From Pelagivirga sediminicola (GTDB lineage Bacteria; Pseudomonadota; Alphaproteobacteria; Rhodobacterales; Rhodobacteraceae), in assembly GCF_003072125.1 (NCBI RefSeq), contig NZ_QCYH01000001.1:558001-622000 (forward strand): DNA of 64,000 nucleotides, written 5' to 3'. Below the pieces are notes generated by a model, which saw only the letters and a list, made by a program, of their open reading frames with translations, was not told where the DNA came from and did no database searches. The position numbers and the translations under genes were made by a program. Shown here piece after piece: positions 1 through 9,106 of this stretch. Every line of letters begins with the position of its first letter. Position 1 is the stretch's first letter.

Positions 1-2173
1 TGCGGCGGCGGCGGCGGCGGCGCTTCTTGGGCTTGTCGCCGTCATCCTCGCCATTGCCGCCATTGCCGTTCGATTCGTTTCGCGTCTGGCTGCCCTCGTC
101 GCTGTCGGCGTCATCATCGGCGGGCAGTTCGTCGGGATCGGCCTCGGTCTCGCTGTCGATATCCTCCATCAGCGTGCTGTCGGCCGATACCACGCGCACG
201 ACCTGCTCGGGCACGGCGCGGGTGGCTGTCTTGAACTTCTCCAGCGAGAAGTCGGGGCTGATGAGGCTGGGATCGCCCTCGATGCGCACCGACATGCCAT
301 AGCGGACCTCGATCTGGCCGACGCGCTCGCGCTTTTGGTTCATCATGAAGTTGGCGATGGCAACCGGCGCGCGCACCAAGACCTCAAGCGAGCGGCCCTT
401 GGTGCCCTCTTCCTCGACCTGGCGCAGGATGTTCAGCGCAAGGTTGTCGTCCGAGCGGATCAGGCCGGTGCCGTGGCAGGACGGGCAAGGCTGCGTCGTC
501 GCCTCGATCATGCCGGGGCGCAGGCGCTGGCGGCTCATCTCCATCAGGCCAAAGCCGGAAATGCGGCTGACCTGGATGCGCGCGCGGTCGGTCTTGAGCT
601 TGTCCTTCATGCGCTTTTCGACGGCGGCGTTGTTCTTGCGCTCGTCCATGTCGATGAAGTCGATGACGATGAGGCCGGCAAGATCGCGCAGGCGCAGCTG
701 GCGGGCGACCTCCTCGGCGGCCTCAAGGTTGGTCTTGAGCGCGGTTTCCTCGATCGAGCCTTCCTTGGTGGCGCGGCCGGAGTTGACGTCGACGGCGACA
801 AGCGCCTCGGTCACGCCGATCACGATATAGCCGCCGGATTTCAGCTGAACCGTCGGGTTGAACATCGAGTTGAGGTAGGATTCCACCTGGAAGCGCGCGA
901 AAAGCGGCATCGTGTCGACGTAATGCTTCACGTTCTTCGCGTGGGACGGCATGATCATCTTCATGAAGTCCTTGGCGATGCGATAGCCGCGCTCGCCCTC
1001 CACTAGAACCTCGTCGATCTCGCGATTATAGAGGTCGCGGATCGAGCGCTTGATCAGATCGCCCTCTTCGTAGATCTTGGCGGGCGCGATGGATTTCAGC
1101 GTTAGTTCGCGGATCTGCTCCCACATGCGTTGAAGATACTCGTAATCGCGCTTGATTTCCGGCTTGGTGCGCTTGGCGCCTGCCGTGCGCACGATCAGGC
1201 CCGCGCCCTTGGGCACGTCGATCTCGTTGGCGATTTCCTTCAGCTTCTTGCGGTCGGGCGCGTTGGTGATCTTGCGGCTGATGCCGCCGCCGCGGGCGGT
1301 GTTGGGCATCAGGACGCAATAGCGACCCGCCAGCGACAGATAGGTGGTCAGCGCCGCGCCCTTGTTGCCGCGCTCTTCCTTGACGACCTGGACCAGCAGG
1401 ATCTGGCGGACCTTGACGACCTCCTGGATCTTGTACTTGCGCGCGCGGGGCTTGCGGGGCGGGCGGATATCGTCGTGGCTGTCCTCGTCGGCGACGACCT
1501 CGATATCCTCATCCTTGTCGGCAGCATCGTCGATGCTGTCGTCGGTGTCGTCATCGCGGCGCGAGCGGCGGGTGCGCGATGTGCGGCGCGGCTTGCGCGG
1601 GGCATCGTCGTCGCTGTCGCTGTCGTCATCATCGCTGTCGCCGTTATCGCCATTGGATGTGTCCGGGCCGCCATTGGGCTCTTCCACGGGCGTTTCGGCG
1701 ACGCGGTCCATGGGCGAGGTGCCTTCGTCGACGTCGAAATCGATCGTCTCCATTCCCGAAACGTCGGACTGCGTTACCGCATCCTCGTCCGAGCTGGTCT
1801 TTTCGGCCTTGGAGCGGCTGCGCCCGCCGCGCGAGCGGCGCTTGGACTTGTCGCCATTCTCTTCCTCGGCCTCCTGGGCCTCGGCATAGGCGCGCTCTTC
1901 TTCCATCAGCGCCTCGCGGTCGGCGATGGGGATCTGGTAGTAATCGGGGTGGATTTCCGAAAACGCAAGGAACCCGTGACGGTTTCCGCCATAGTCGATA
2001 AAGGCCGCCTGAAGCGACGGCTCGACGCGGGTTACCTTGGCGAGATAGATATTTCCGGCAAGCTGCCGTTTGTTTTCGGACTCGAAGTCGAATTCCTCGA
2101 CCTTGTTTCCGTCCACCACCACGACGCGGGTTTCCTCCGCGTGGGTGGCATCGATAAGCATTTTCTTGGCCAT
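1..2173 (-). CDS. rne: Ribonuclease E (RNase E/G family), C-terminus cut by window edge
   Basis: Endoribonuclease that initiates mRNA decay and rRNA/tRNA processing and scaffolds the degradosome. The frame starts MAKKMLIDATH and stays open to base 1. The S1 domain begins near residue 35 and is split by a charged Asp/Glu/Arg/Ser-rich insertion at about residues 85-245, then resumes at YKIQEVVKVRQILLVQVVKEE. The catalytic DVNSGRA and IDFIDMD segments and the zinc-link CPSC are present. The last visible codons are a run of arginines (the CGG repeat at bases 1-22 read in reverse), so the arginine-rich C-terminal scaffold is only partly seen. An in-frame ATG at 2188 is a less likely start. The inserted S1 domain is typical of alphaproteobacterial RNase E. 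Confidence 0.96.
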   Translation of the reverse strand, partial: MAKKMLIDATHAEETRVVVVDGNKVEEFDFESENKRQLAGNIYLAKVTRVEPSLQAAFIDYGGNRHGFLAFSEIHPDYYQIPIADREALMEEERAYAEAQEAEEENGDKSKRRSRGGRSRSKAEKTSSDEDAVTQSDVSGMETIDFDVDEGTSPMDRVAETPVEEPNGGPDTSNGDNGDSDDDDSDSDDDAPRKPRRTSRTRRSRRDDDTDDSIDDAADKDEDIEVVADEDSHDDIRPPRKPRARKYKIQEVVKVRQILLVQVVKEERGNKGAALTTYLSLAGRYCVLMPNTARGGGISRKITNAPDRKKLKEIANEIDVPKGAGLIVRTAGAKRTKPEIKRDYEYLQRMWEQIRELTLKSIAPAKIYEEGDLIKRSIRDLYNREIDEVLVEGERGYRIAKDFMKMIMPSHAKNVKHYVDTMPLFARFQVESYLNSMFNPTVQLKSGGYIVIGVTEALVAVDVNSGRATKEGSIEETALKTNLEAAEEVARQLRLRDLAGLIVIDFIDMDERKNNAAVEKRMKDKLKTDRARIQVSRISGFGLMEMSRQRLRPGMIEATTQPCPSCHGTGLIRSDDNLALNILRQVEEEGTKGRSLEVLVRAPVAIANFMMNQKRERVGQIEVRYGMSVRIEGDPSLISPDFSLEKFKTATRAVPEQVVRVVSADSTLMEDIDSETEADPDELPADDDADSDEGSQTRNESNGNGGNGEDDGDKPKKRRRRRRR

Positions 2174-2641
2174 GTTGTCCGTTCGCATCCGGGCACGCGC
2201 AGCCGCCCCGGTGGGGCGGCGTCGTGCAGGGGATGTCTGATTGTGGCGAGGCTGCGCACGCATGCGGGGGCGCCATGTCGGCCCCCCGGCGGAGTGTTTT
2301 CCTGTGTTGCGCGCGTCATCGCGTTTGGTCTCCGGCGCCGCGTGCGGCGCCCATGATATATCCGAAGCGCTCCCGTGGGGCGGCCCGGCGTTAAGGCGGC
2401 CCCCTTGCGGGTGGCCTGATCGGTCTGCCCGAACGTGCCGGCCTTTGCGCCTACACTCTGTCCGAAACAGCGAAACTCATGTGGCAAGACGCATTTTCGG
2501 GCGTTTATCCACATTGGCACAGTAATGCGCCATGGCCCCCAATGACAATGGGCAAAATACCCGAAGAGCGCGCGCCAAGTGCAGGCGCTGCCCGGCGCCG
2601 CAGGACGCCGGGCCCGGTCCGGCCCGGCGCATCGCCTGATT
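2174..2641. other. 468-base gap: rne leader region and end of the dctBD unit
   Basis: No convincing gene here; frames crossing it lack family resemblance or a ribosome binding site. It holds the presumed long rne 5' leader (rne mRNAs usually have long autoregulatory leaders; that is family knowledge, not seen here), a GC hairpin after dctD, and a weak copy of an AT-rich motif at about 2546-2562 (GGCAAAATACCC). Confidence 0.5.
2606..2629 (-). terminator. Hairpin after the dctBD-like pair
   Basis: A perfect 9-bp stem (2606-2614 pairing with 2621-2629) with a 6-base loop lies 12 bases past the response regulator stop. There is no T run, so it is a weak intrinsic terminator or an mRNA 3'-end stabiliser. 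Confidence 0.45.
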
Positions 2642-3976
2642 TCAAAGGTAATCGGAGCGTTGCAGCGCGTATTTCGCCATCTTCTCATTCAGGGTCCGGC
2701 GCGGCAGGCACAGCTCGTCCATGACGGCGGCGATGCTGCCCTTGTGGCGGCGCATGGTGTTGTCGATCAGCATCCGTTCGAACGCCTCGACATATTCCTT
2801 GAGCGGCTTGCCTTCGGTCGTCATTACCGGCTGCATGTCCTGATGATCGGACATGAGGAGCGACACGATGGTGCCCGACCCGCGCCGCGATTGAAGCACC
2901 GCCCGCTCGGCCACGTTGAACAGCTGGCGCACATTGCCAGGCCACGGCGCCTGAAGCAGCTGGGCCGCCTCCTGCGCGCTGACCTGCGGCGCATCACAGC
3001 CGTAATCATCGGCGAACTGGTCGGAGAACCGGGTGAAGAGCGTCAGGATATCCTCGCCGCGCTGGCGCAGCGGCGGCACGGTGATCCGCAAGCTCGCCAG
3101 ACGATAGAACAGATCGGAGCGCAGTGCGTCCTCGGATGTCTTGCCCTCGTCCTGCAGGTTGCTGATCGCGACCAGCCGCGTCTCGGGCGGCGTTCCCTCC
3201 TCGTTCAGCCATGTCAGCAGGCGCGCCTGCAAACCGTCGCTCAGCGCCTCGATATCCTCCAGCACCAGCGTGCCGCCGCGCGCCTCCTCGACGGCCGGAA
3301 GGCGGCTGTCCTCGGGGTTCATCGGGCCGAAGAGGCGTTTTGACAGCTGCTCCTGCTCGTAGGCGGCGCAGGAGACCAGCACGAATTTCTTGCCCGCGCG
3401 CGCGCCGACGGCATGCAGCGCATGGGCGACCAGCGTCTTGCCGGTGCCCGTCTCGCCGTCGATCAGGACATGGCCATCAGCCTGCCCCAGATCGAGAATG
3501 TCCTCCTTCAGCCGCTCCATCACGGGGCTGGAGCCGATGAGCTTTTTCATCAGTTGGCCGCCATCCGAAAGTTCCCGCCGCAGCGCGCGGTTGTCCAGCG
3601 TCAGGCGGCGGGCATGGGTGGCCTTCTTGGCCAGTTCGGTCATGCGGTCGGGGTTGAAGGGCTTTTCCAGAAAATCATAGGCGCCGACGCGCATCGCCTC
3701 GACCGCCATGGGCACATCGCCATGGCCGGTGATCATGATGACCGGCAAGGTGCTGTCAGTGCCCATCAGCTTTTTGAGGAACTGCATCCCATCCATGCCG
3801 GGCATGCGGATGTCGGTGACCACGATGCCCGGATAATCGGGGCCCAGAGCCTTCAGCGCATCCTCGGCGCTGGGAAAGGTTTCGGTGTCATAGCCAGACA
3901 AGGCCAGCCATTGGCTGATCGACTGGCGCATGTCCTTTTCGTCATCGACAATCGCAATCTTCATCGCATTGGCCAT
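2642..3976 (-). CDS. DctD-like NtrC-family response regulator lacking the GAFTGA loop
   Basis: 444 aa. Receiver domain at residues 5-120 with acidic pocket DDEKD, phospho-acceptor D55 and K105. AAA+ domain at about 145-375 with Walker A GETGTGKT (174-181) and arginine-finger region RSDLFYRLA. C-terminal Fis-type helix-turn-helix ending CLPRRTLNEKMAKY. The loop that should carry GAFTGA is replaced by RLFGPMNPEDSRLPAVEEA, and the Walker B end reads LVLEDI rather than LFLDEI. GAFTGA is the contact to sigma-54, so classic sigma-54 activation is doubtful. It follows the kinase gene by 5 bases. C4-dicarboxylate control is the family default; no dctPQM transporter lies in this window. Confidence 0.88.
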   Translation of the reverse strand: MANAMKIAIVDDEKDMRQSISQWLALSGYDTETFPSAEDALKALGPDYPGIVVTDIRMPGMDGMQFLKKLMGTDSTLPVIMITGHGDVPMAVEAMRVGAYDFLEKPFNPDRMTELAKKATHARRLTLDNRALRRELSDGGQLMKKLIGSSPVMERLKEDILDLGQADGHVLIDGETGTGKTLVAHALHAVGARAGKKFVLVSCAAYEQEQLSKRLFGPMNPEDSRLPAVEEARGGTLVLEDIEALSDGLQARLLTWLNEEGTPPETRLVAISNLQDEGKTSEDALRSDLFYRLASLRITVPPLRQRGEDILTLFTRFSDQFADDYGCDAPQVSAQEAAQLLQAPWPGNVRQLFNVAERAVLQSRRGSGTIVSLLMSDHQDMQPVMTTEGKPLKEYVEAFERMLIDNTMRRHKGSIAAVMDELCLPRRTLNEKMAKYALQRSDYL

Positions 3977-3981
3977 CCGCT

Positions 3982-5778
3982 TTACTCCGCTGCACGGGTT
4001 TCTTCATCCAAGATAGGCAGGCGCATCTCAAATACAGCCCCTCCCGCCGCCGCGTCGCGCGCGGTCAGCCGTCCGCCAAGGTCGTTCACGATCCCCGACG
4101 AAATGGCAAGCCCCAGACCCACGCCCTCGCCCGGCTCCTTGGTGGTGTGAAAGGGCTCGAACAGGTTGTCGATATCCTTCAGGCCATGCCCGTTGTCGCG
4201 CACCGTCAGCACGGCCATGGAGCCCGCGGCCAGAACGATGTCGATCTGCGCCTCGTCGACGGTCTGCGTGGCATCGAGCGCGTTGCGCAGAAGGTTGATC
4301 ATCACCTGCTCGATGCGCACCCGGTCGCCCATCACCATCACCGGCTCGTCCGGCAGGCTGCGGTTGATGGTGACGCGCCGCTGGCGCAGCTGCGGCTCCA
4401 TCATCGCCAGCGACGAGGCCAGCGCATCGCCTATATTTACAGGCTCGAACGTGTCCCCGGTGCGGCGCGCGTAGGATTTGAGCTGCTTGGTGATCGCGCC
4501 CATACGCTCGATCAGATCGTCGATCCGCTGGAAGGACGAGAGCGTCTCGTCCGGGCGGTTGCGCGTCAGCAAAAGGCGCGCGCCGGCCAGGTAGGTCTTC
4601 ATCGCCGCCAGCGGCTGGTTCAGCTCGTGACTGACGGCCGCCGACATCTCGCCCAACGCGGCCAGTTTGGAGCTTTGGGCCAGCGTCTGTTCGGCCACGG
4701 CAAGGTTTTCCTGCACGCGCTCGCGCTCGGCGATTTCCCGCTGCAAGCGCAGGTTCAATGCGCGAAGCTCTGCCGACTCGCGCTGAAACAGGGCCATGCG
4801 CACGGCGGTCTTGCGGTTGAGGAAATAGAACGCCAGCGCCAGCAGAATCGCGAACCCCATGATTTCGAGCGCAAGGAACCCGTTCACCTTTTCGCGCACG
4901 CTGTCATAGGTGGTGAAGTTGGCGATGCGCCAGCCGCGAAACGCCACGCGGCCCGACACCCGCATCACCGCCTCGCCGCCCAGATAGGCATCGGGCGGGA
5001 TTGTCGTCCAGTCGGCGGTGGCCTGCAGCGCGCGCTCGATCGCGCTGCTGACGGGCTGGCGTGCCAGCGCCTCGGCCTCGGTCAGGCCGCGCCAGCGCGG
5101 CTCGGTCGACAGGATGATCCGGCCCTCGCTGTCGGACACGATGACGGCGTCGGAGATGCCCGCCCAGGCGCGCTCGTATTTGTGCAGGTCCACGGCCACG
5201 AGGATGACGCCGATCAGCGCGCCCTGGCTTTCCACGCGGCGCGAATAGATGAACTCGAACCGCCCCGTGTCATTCTGGAGCAGCGTAAAGATCGTGTCCT
5301 TGGCGCGCAGTGCATCGACGTAATAGGGCGATGTGCGGTGCGATTCGCCCAGCGTGTTGCGGTCCGTGGCGGCCACCGTGCGCCCGTCCTTGTCCAGCAA
5401 GGTCAGCGATGCGGCGCCGATCTCGTCAACGAAGGAAATCAGGCGCTGCGTCGATTGCGAATAGTTGCCCGAATTCAGCGCCGCGATCAGCGCCGGATCG
5501 CGCGCCAGAAGCTGCGGGACGATGGCGTTCTGGCGCAACTCGCTCAAAAGGTTGCCGGAATAGAGCACGAGGCGCAGCTCGGCCCGGTTGCGCGTGTTCT
5601 CGGTAAAGCGGTCCGTCAGCAGCCGGTTGGTGACATAGACCGTCCCCACCGCCAGCGCCGTCATCACGATCAGCGCCAGCCGCACCCACCAGCTGTTGGA
5701 GCGCACGACGCGCTTCAGCTTCTCACGCCGCTCCGGCGTGGTCGTCGGTCGCTGTGCAATGGGGGGCGGCGTGCTCAT
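3982..5778 (-). CDS. DctB-like membrane sensor histidine kinase
   Basis: 598 aa. A cytoplasmic N-terminal tail, a membrane segment at about residues 31-52, a periplasmic PAS/dCache-type sensor of about 250 residues, a second membrane segment (FLALEIMGFAILLALAFYFL) and a coiled linker. Then the HisKA box SAAVSHELNQPLAAMK, N box NLLRNALDA, and G boxes DNGHGL and GVGLGLAIS. The architecture matches DctB, which senses C4-dicarboxylates and phosphorylates DctD. It is first in a two-gene unit, 5 bases before the regulator. The ligand cannot be told from sequence, so the substrate assignment is by family only. Confidence 0.9.
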   Translation of the reverse strand: MSTPPPIAQRPTTTPERREKLKRVVRSNSWWVRLALIVMTALAVGTVYVTNRLLTDRFTENTRNRAELRLVLYSGNLLSELRQNAIVPQLLARDPALIAALNSGNYSQSTQRLISFVDEIGAASLTLLDKDGRTVAATDRNTLGESHRTSPYYVDALRAKDTIFTLLQNDTGRFEFIYSRRVESQGALIGVILVAVDLHKYERAWAGISDAVIVSDSEGRIILSTEPRWRGLTEAEALARQPVSSAIERALQATADWTTIPPDAYLGGEAVMRVSGRVAFRGWRIANFTTYDSVREKVNGFLALEIMGFAILLALAFYFLNRKTAVRMALFQRESAELRALNLRLQREIAERERVQENLAVAEQTLAQSSKLAALGEMSAAVSHELNQPLAAMKTYLAGARLLLTRNRPDETLSSFQRIDDLIERMGAITKQLKSYARRTGDTFEPVNIGDALASSLAMMEPQLRQRRVTINRSLPDEPVMVMGDRVRIEQVMINLLRNALDATQTVDEAQIDIVLAAGSMAVLTVRDNGHGLKDIDNLFEPFHTTKEPGEGVGLGLAISSGIVNDLGGRLTARDAAAGGAVFEMRLPILDEETRAAE

Positions 5779-5828
5779 GTATCGAGGTTACGGCGGGGAC
5801 GCGCCTGTCTCAAGGCTCTTGGCCCCGT

Positions 5829-6497
5829 CTAGGCGTGTGCCAGTTGATCGACCAGCCCCGCGAACATCGCCGCGCCGTCCGTGCCGCCATGGGCGGGCTC
5901 GGCCATCCGCTCGGGATGGGGCATCATGCCCAGCACGCGGCGGTTCTGCGACAGGATGCCGGCGATATCGTCGGCCGAGCCATTCGGGTTGCGCGCGTAG
6001 CGGAACGCGATGCGGTCCTCATCCTTGAGCGCGGCCAGCGTTTCGGCATCGGCGTGATAGTTGCCGTCGTGATGCGCGATCGGCACCGTGATCGTCTGGC
6101 CCGCCTCGTAACGGCAGGTGAACGCGCTATCGGCGGTCGTCACCGTCAACGGCACGGGGCGGCAGATGTATTTCAGCGCCGCGTTGCGCAGCAAGGTGCC
6201 GGGCAGAACGCGCGTTTCGGTCAGGATCTGAAACCCGTTGCAGATGCCCAGCACATATCCGCCCCGCTCGGCATGGGCCTTGACCGATTGGCAAATCGGC
6301 GAGTTGGCGGCAATCGCGCCGCAGCGCAGGTAATCGCCAAAGGAAAACCCGCCCGGCACCGCGATCAGATCGACGCCCTGCGGCATCGCGGTATCCTTGT
6401 GCCAGACCATCGTGACGCGCGCCCCCGCGCGGCTGAGCGCCACGGCAAGATCGCGATCGCAGTTCGATCCGGGAAAGACGACGACAGCGGCATGCAT
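5829..6497 (-). CDS. purQ: Phosphoribosylformylglycinamidine synthase subunit PurQ
   Basis: 222 aa. Class I glutamine amidotransferase that supplies ammonia to PurL for the fourth step of purine synthesis. The nucleophile cysteine is in GICNGFQIL and the catalytic His/Glu are near PHPERMAEP. The glycine-rich oxyanion strand is VPGGFSFGDYLRCGA. The ATG overlaps the purS stop as TGATG, so the two are probably translationally coupled. Small separate PurS and PurQ imply a short-type PurL, encoded elsewhere. Confidence 0.97.
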   Translation of the reverse strand: MHAAVVVFPGSNCDRDLAVALSRAGARVTMVWHKDTAMPQGVDLIAVPGGFSFGDYLRCGAIAANSPICQSVKAHAERGGYVLGICNGFQILTETRVLPGTLLRNAALKYICRPVPLTVTTADSAFTCRYEAGQTITVPIAHHDGNYHADAETLAALKDEDRIAFRYARNPNGSADDIAGILSQNRRVLGMMPHPERMAEPAHGGTDGAAMFAGLVDQLAHA

Positions 6498-6727
6498 CAG
6501 AGGATCTCCACCCGGTAGCTTTCAATCACGGTATTGGCCAGCAGACGCTCGCACATATCATTTATAGTGGCCTCGGTAGTGCCGTCCTTCAAGTCCAGCT
6601 CGATCACCTTGCCCTGGCGCACGGAATTGACGCCGTCAAACCCGAGCGATCCCAGCGCGTGGCGCACCGCCTCGCCCTGCGGGTCCAGAACGCCGGTCTT
6701 GAGCATGATGTAAACGCGCGCTTTCAT
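6497..6727 (-). CDS. purS: Phosphoribosylformylglycinamidine synthase subunit PurS
   Basis: 76 aa, the usual PurS length. This small protein bridges PurQ and PurL in the multi-subunit FGAM synthase. The sequence MKARVYIMLKTGVLDPQGEA is the typical PurS start, followed by a family core with LGFDGVNSVRQGK. It sits between purC (31 bases upstream) and purQ (one-base overlap), which supports one purCSQ transcript. Confidence 0.97.
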   Translation of the reverse strand: MKARVYIMLKTGVLDPQGEAVRHALGSLGFDGVNSVRQGKVIELDLKDGTTEATINDMCERLLANTVIESYRVEIL

Positions 6728-6758
6728 TGGCTGTATCCTTGGGTAGAGACGTGAAAAA

Positions 6759-7520
6759 TCAGTTGATCAGCGTGGGCCGCGCCATCGGAGTGGCCCCTTT
6801 GGGCAATACGCCAAGACGCTTGGCCACCTCGGTATAGGCATCCGTCAGGCTGCCCAGATCGCGGCGGAACACGTCCTTGTCCAGCTTCTGGCCGGTCTCG
6901 ATATCCCACAGGCGGCAGCTGTCGGGGCTGATTTCATCGGCGACGATCAGGCGCTGGAAATCGCCGTCATAGACGCGGCCGATCTCGATCTTGAAGTCGA
7001 TCAGCTTGATCCCGACGCCGTACATGACGCCCGCGAGGAAATCGTTCACCCGCAGAGCGAGCGACAGCATGTCGTCCAGATCCTGCTGGGACGCCCAGCC
7101 AAACGCGGCGATATGTTCCTCTGTGACCAGCGGATCGCCCAGCTTGTCGTCCTTCAGGCAGTATTCGACGATGGGACGCGGCAGCTGCGTGCCCTCCTCC
7201 AGCCCCAGACGCTTGGCCATGGTGCCGGCGGCATAGTTGCGCACGATCACTTCCAGCGGAATGATCTCGACCTGGCGCACCAGCTGTTCGCGCATGTTCA
7301 GACGCTTCAGGAAATGCGTCGGCACGCCGATATTGGCCAGACCGACCATGAAATATTCGCTGAGGATGTTGTTCAGAACGCCCTTGCCCTCGATCACGGC
7401 CTTTTTCTCGGCGTTGAAGGCGGTGGCGTCATCCTTGAAATACTGGACAATGGTGCCCGGCTCGGGGCCCTCGTAAAGGGTCTTGGCCTTGCCTTCGTAA
7501 ATCTTCTTGCGACGTGCCAT
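6759..7520 (-). CDS. purC: Phosphoribosylaminoimidazole-succinocarboxamide synthase
   Basis: 253 aa, full length. Joins aspartate to CAIR with ATP to give SAICAR in purine synthesis. The N-terminal [14 protein letters not shown] and the SAICAR synthetase signatures [13 protein letters not shown] and [11 protein letters not shown] are present. The ATG at 7520 is the only sensible start. It opens the purCSQ unit and is transcribed away from the ATPase zeta gene; the 170-base gap must hold both promoters. Confidence 0.97.
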   Translation of the reverse strand: MARRKKIYEGKAKTLYEGPEPGTIVQYFKDDATAFNAEKKAVIEGKGVLNNILSEYFMVGLANIGVPTHFLKRLNMREQLVRQVEIIPLEVIVRNYAAGTMAKRLGLEEGTQLPRPIVEYCLKDDKLGDPLVTEEHIAAFGWASQQDLDDMLSLALRVNDFLAGVMYGVGIKLIDFKIEIGRVYDGDFQRLIVADEISPDSCRLWDIETGQKLDKDVFRRDLGSLTDAYTEVAKRLGVLPKGATPMARPTLIN

Positions 7521-7690
7521 GCTGAATCTGCCCTTGCCTATGGGGAGTCGGCCCCGATCTGCGTTACTGGGGTATGTAGATCATGGCCCGCCCTGCCGCA
7601 AGCACACTGCGCCTCTTGCGATCACGCGCGCGCGGCGCCATATCTGGAGGAAGATCCACTCAGAACGATCCAGCGAAGGGACACCCACAG

Positions 7691-8005
7691 ATGAATACAT
7701 TCAAAGACCGCGAAACCGCCTTCGAGAACAAGTATGCCCATGACGAAGAGATGAAATTCAAGGCCGAGGCACGCTGCAACAAGCTGCTGGGCCTGTGGGC
7801 CGCCGACCTGATGGGCAAGACCGGAGACGAGGCCGACGCCTATGCGCGCGAGGTCATCAAGGCCGATTTCGAGGAAGCCGGGTTCGAGGATGTCATCCGC
7901 AAGGTCGCGGGCGATCTGGGCGACAAGGCCGATCCCGACACGATCCGCGCCAAGCGGGCGGAACTGATGGCCGCCGCCAAGGCGCAGCTTGTCGCCGAGA
8001 ACTGA
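7691..8005 (+). CDS. ATPase inhibitor subunit zeta (DUF1476 family)
   Basis: 104 aa, the normal family length. In Paracoccus this family is the zeta subunit, whose N-terminal helix blocks rotation of the F1 motor and prevents ATP hydrolysis. The start MNTFKDRETAFENKYAHDEE is the conserved inhibitory segment, followed by the four-helix core (GLWAADLMGKTGDEADAYA). The ATG at 7691 was chosen over a longer upstream frame because it begins the conserved domain and has GAAGGG at 7675-7680. It is not next to atp genes, which is usual for zeta. A strong hairpin follows the stop. Confidence 0.93.
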   Translation: MNTFKDRETAFENKYAHDEEMKFKAEARCNKLLGLWAADLMGKTGDEADAYAREVIKADFEEAGFEDVIRKVAGDLGDKADPDTIRAKRAELMAAAKAQLVAEN

Positions 8006-8013
8006 AGCGCCCC

Positions 8014-8050
8014 GGCGCGGCCTGCAGGATATGCATTTGCGGGCCGCGCC
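8014..8050 (+). other. Strong stem-loop between the zeta gene and the methyltransferase gene
   Basis: A 13-bp stem (8014-8026 with 8038-8050, one G-T pair) closes an 11-base loop containing ATGCAT. There is no T run after it. It may protect the 3' end of the zeta mRNA, act as a weak terminator, or control the gene starting at 8093. Confidence 0.55.
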
Positions 8051-8092
8051 GCCGCATGACACAACGCGCGCATCAATCAAACGGATGGCCCC

Positions 8093-9103
8093 ATGAGCAA
8101 CGCACTTTCCCGCATGATGTCGCAGCGCGACTGGATCCTCGCCGATGGCGCGACAGGCACGAACCTGTTCAACATGGGTCTTGAATCGGGCGACGCGCCG
8201 GAATTCTGGAACGAAAAGCACCCCGACCGGATCACCACGCTGTACAAGATGGCGGTGGATGCGGGCAGCGATCTGTTCCTGACCAACAGCTTTGGCGGCA
8301 ACGCCTCGCGCCTGAAGCTGCACGGTGCGCAGAAACGCGCGCGCGAGCTGTCGCGCATGTCCGCCGAGATCGGGCGCGAGGTGGCCGACCGCTATGACCG
8401 CCCGGTGATCGTGGCCGGATCGGTCGGCCCGACGGGCGACATCATGGCGCCGATGGGCACGCTCACGCATGAGCTGGCGGTCGAGATGTTCCACGAGCAG
8501 GCCGAGGGCCTGAAAGAGGGCGGCGCCGATGTGTTGTGGCTCGAGACGATCTCCGCGCCCGAGGAATACAAGGCCGCCGCCGAGGCGTTCATGCTGGCGG
8601 GCATGCCATGGGTCGGCACGATGAGTTTCGATACCGCCGGGCGCACGATGATGGGCATGACCTCGTCCGGGATGGCCGACATGGTGGAGACGCTGGATCA
8701 CAAGCCGCTGGCCTACGGCGCCAATTGCGGCGTCGGCGCGTCGGACCTTCTGCGCACCGTGCTGGGCTTTGTCGCCCAAGGCTCCGAGCGGCCCATCGTG
8801 GCCAAGGGCAATGCCGGCATCCCCAAATTCGTGGACGGGCATATCCATTATGACGGCACGCCGGACCTGATGGCCGAGTATGCCTGCCTTGCGCGCGATG
8901 CGGGCGCCACGATCATCGGCGGCTGCTGCGGCACCATGGCCGAGCATCTGACCAAGATGCGCGAGGCGCTGGAGACGCGCCCGCGCGGGCCGCGCCCGAC
9001 GCTGGACCAGATCACCGAGACGCTGGGCGGGTTTTCCTCCGATGTGGACGGCACCGGCGACAATGCCCCTGCCCCGCGCCGCACCCGCCGCCGGGGCGGC
9101 TGA
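8093..9103 (+). CDS. Homocysteine S-methyltransferase (BmtB/MetH N-domain type)
   Basis: 336 aa single-domain homocysteine methyltransferase. The fold starts ILADGATGTNLFNMGLESGD; the zinc-binding cysteines are in GANCGVGA and GGCCGTM near the C-terminus. Annotated relatives are called betaine-homocysteine methyltransferase, but in Rhodobacterales the same protein serves as the homocysteine module of a methionine synthase split into separate polypeptides. The corrinoid protein at 10402 on the same strand supports the split-synthase reading. The last 50 residues are a Pro/Arg-rich tail without family signature. The substrate (betaine or methyl-corrinoid) is inferred from context. Confidence 0.87.
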   Translation: MSNALSRMMSQRDWILADGATGTNLFNMGLESGDAPEFWNEKHPDRITTLYKMAVDAGSDLFLTNSFGGNASRLKLHGAQKRARELSRMSAEIGREVADRYDRPVIVAGSVGPTGDIMAPMGTLTHELAVEMFHEQAEGLKEGGADVLWLETISAPEEYKAAAEAFMLAGMPWVGTMSFDTAGRTMMGMTSSGMADMVETLDHKPLAYGANCGVGASDLLRTVLGFVAQGSERPIVAKGNAGIPKFVDGHIHYDGTPDLMAEYACLARDAGATIIGGCCGTMAEHLTKMREALETRPRGPRPTLDQITETLGGFSSDVDGTGDNAPAPRRTRRRGG

Positions 9104-9106
9104 GCG

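Noticed and set aside
1..22. CGG trinucleotide repeat at the left edge
   Set aside because: It encodes an arginine run in the RNase E C-terminal region; no sign of a separate repeat element.
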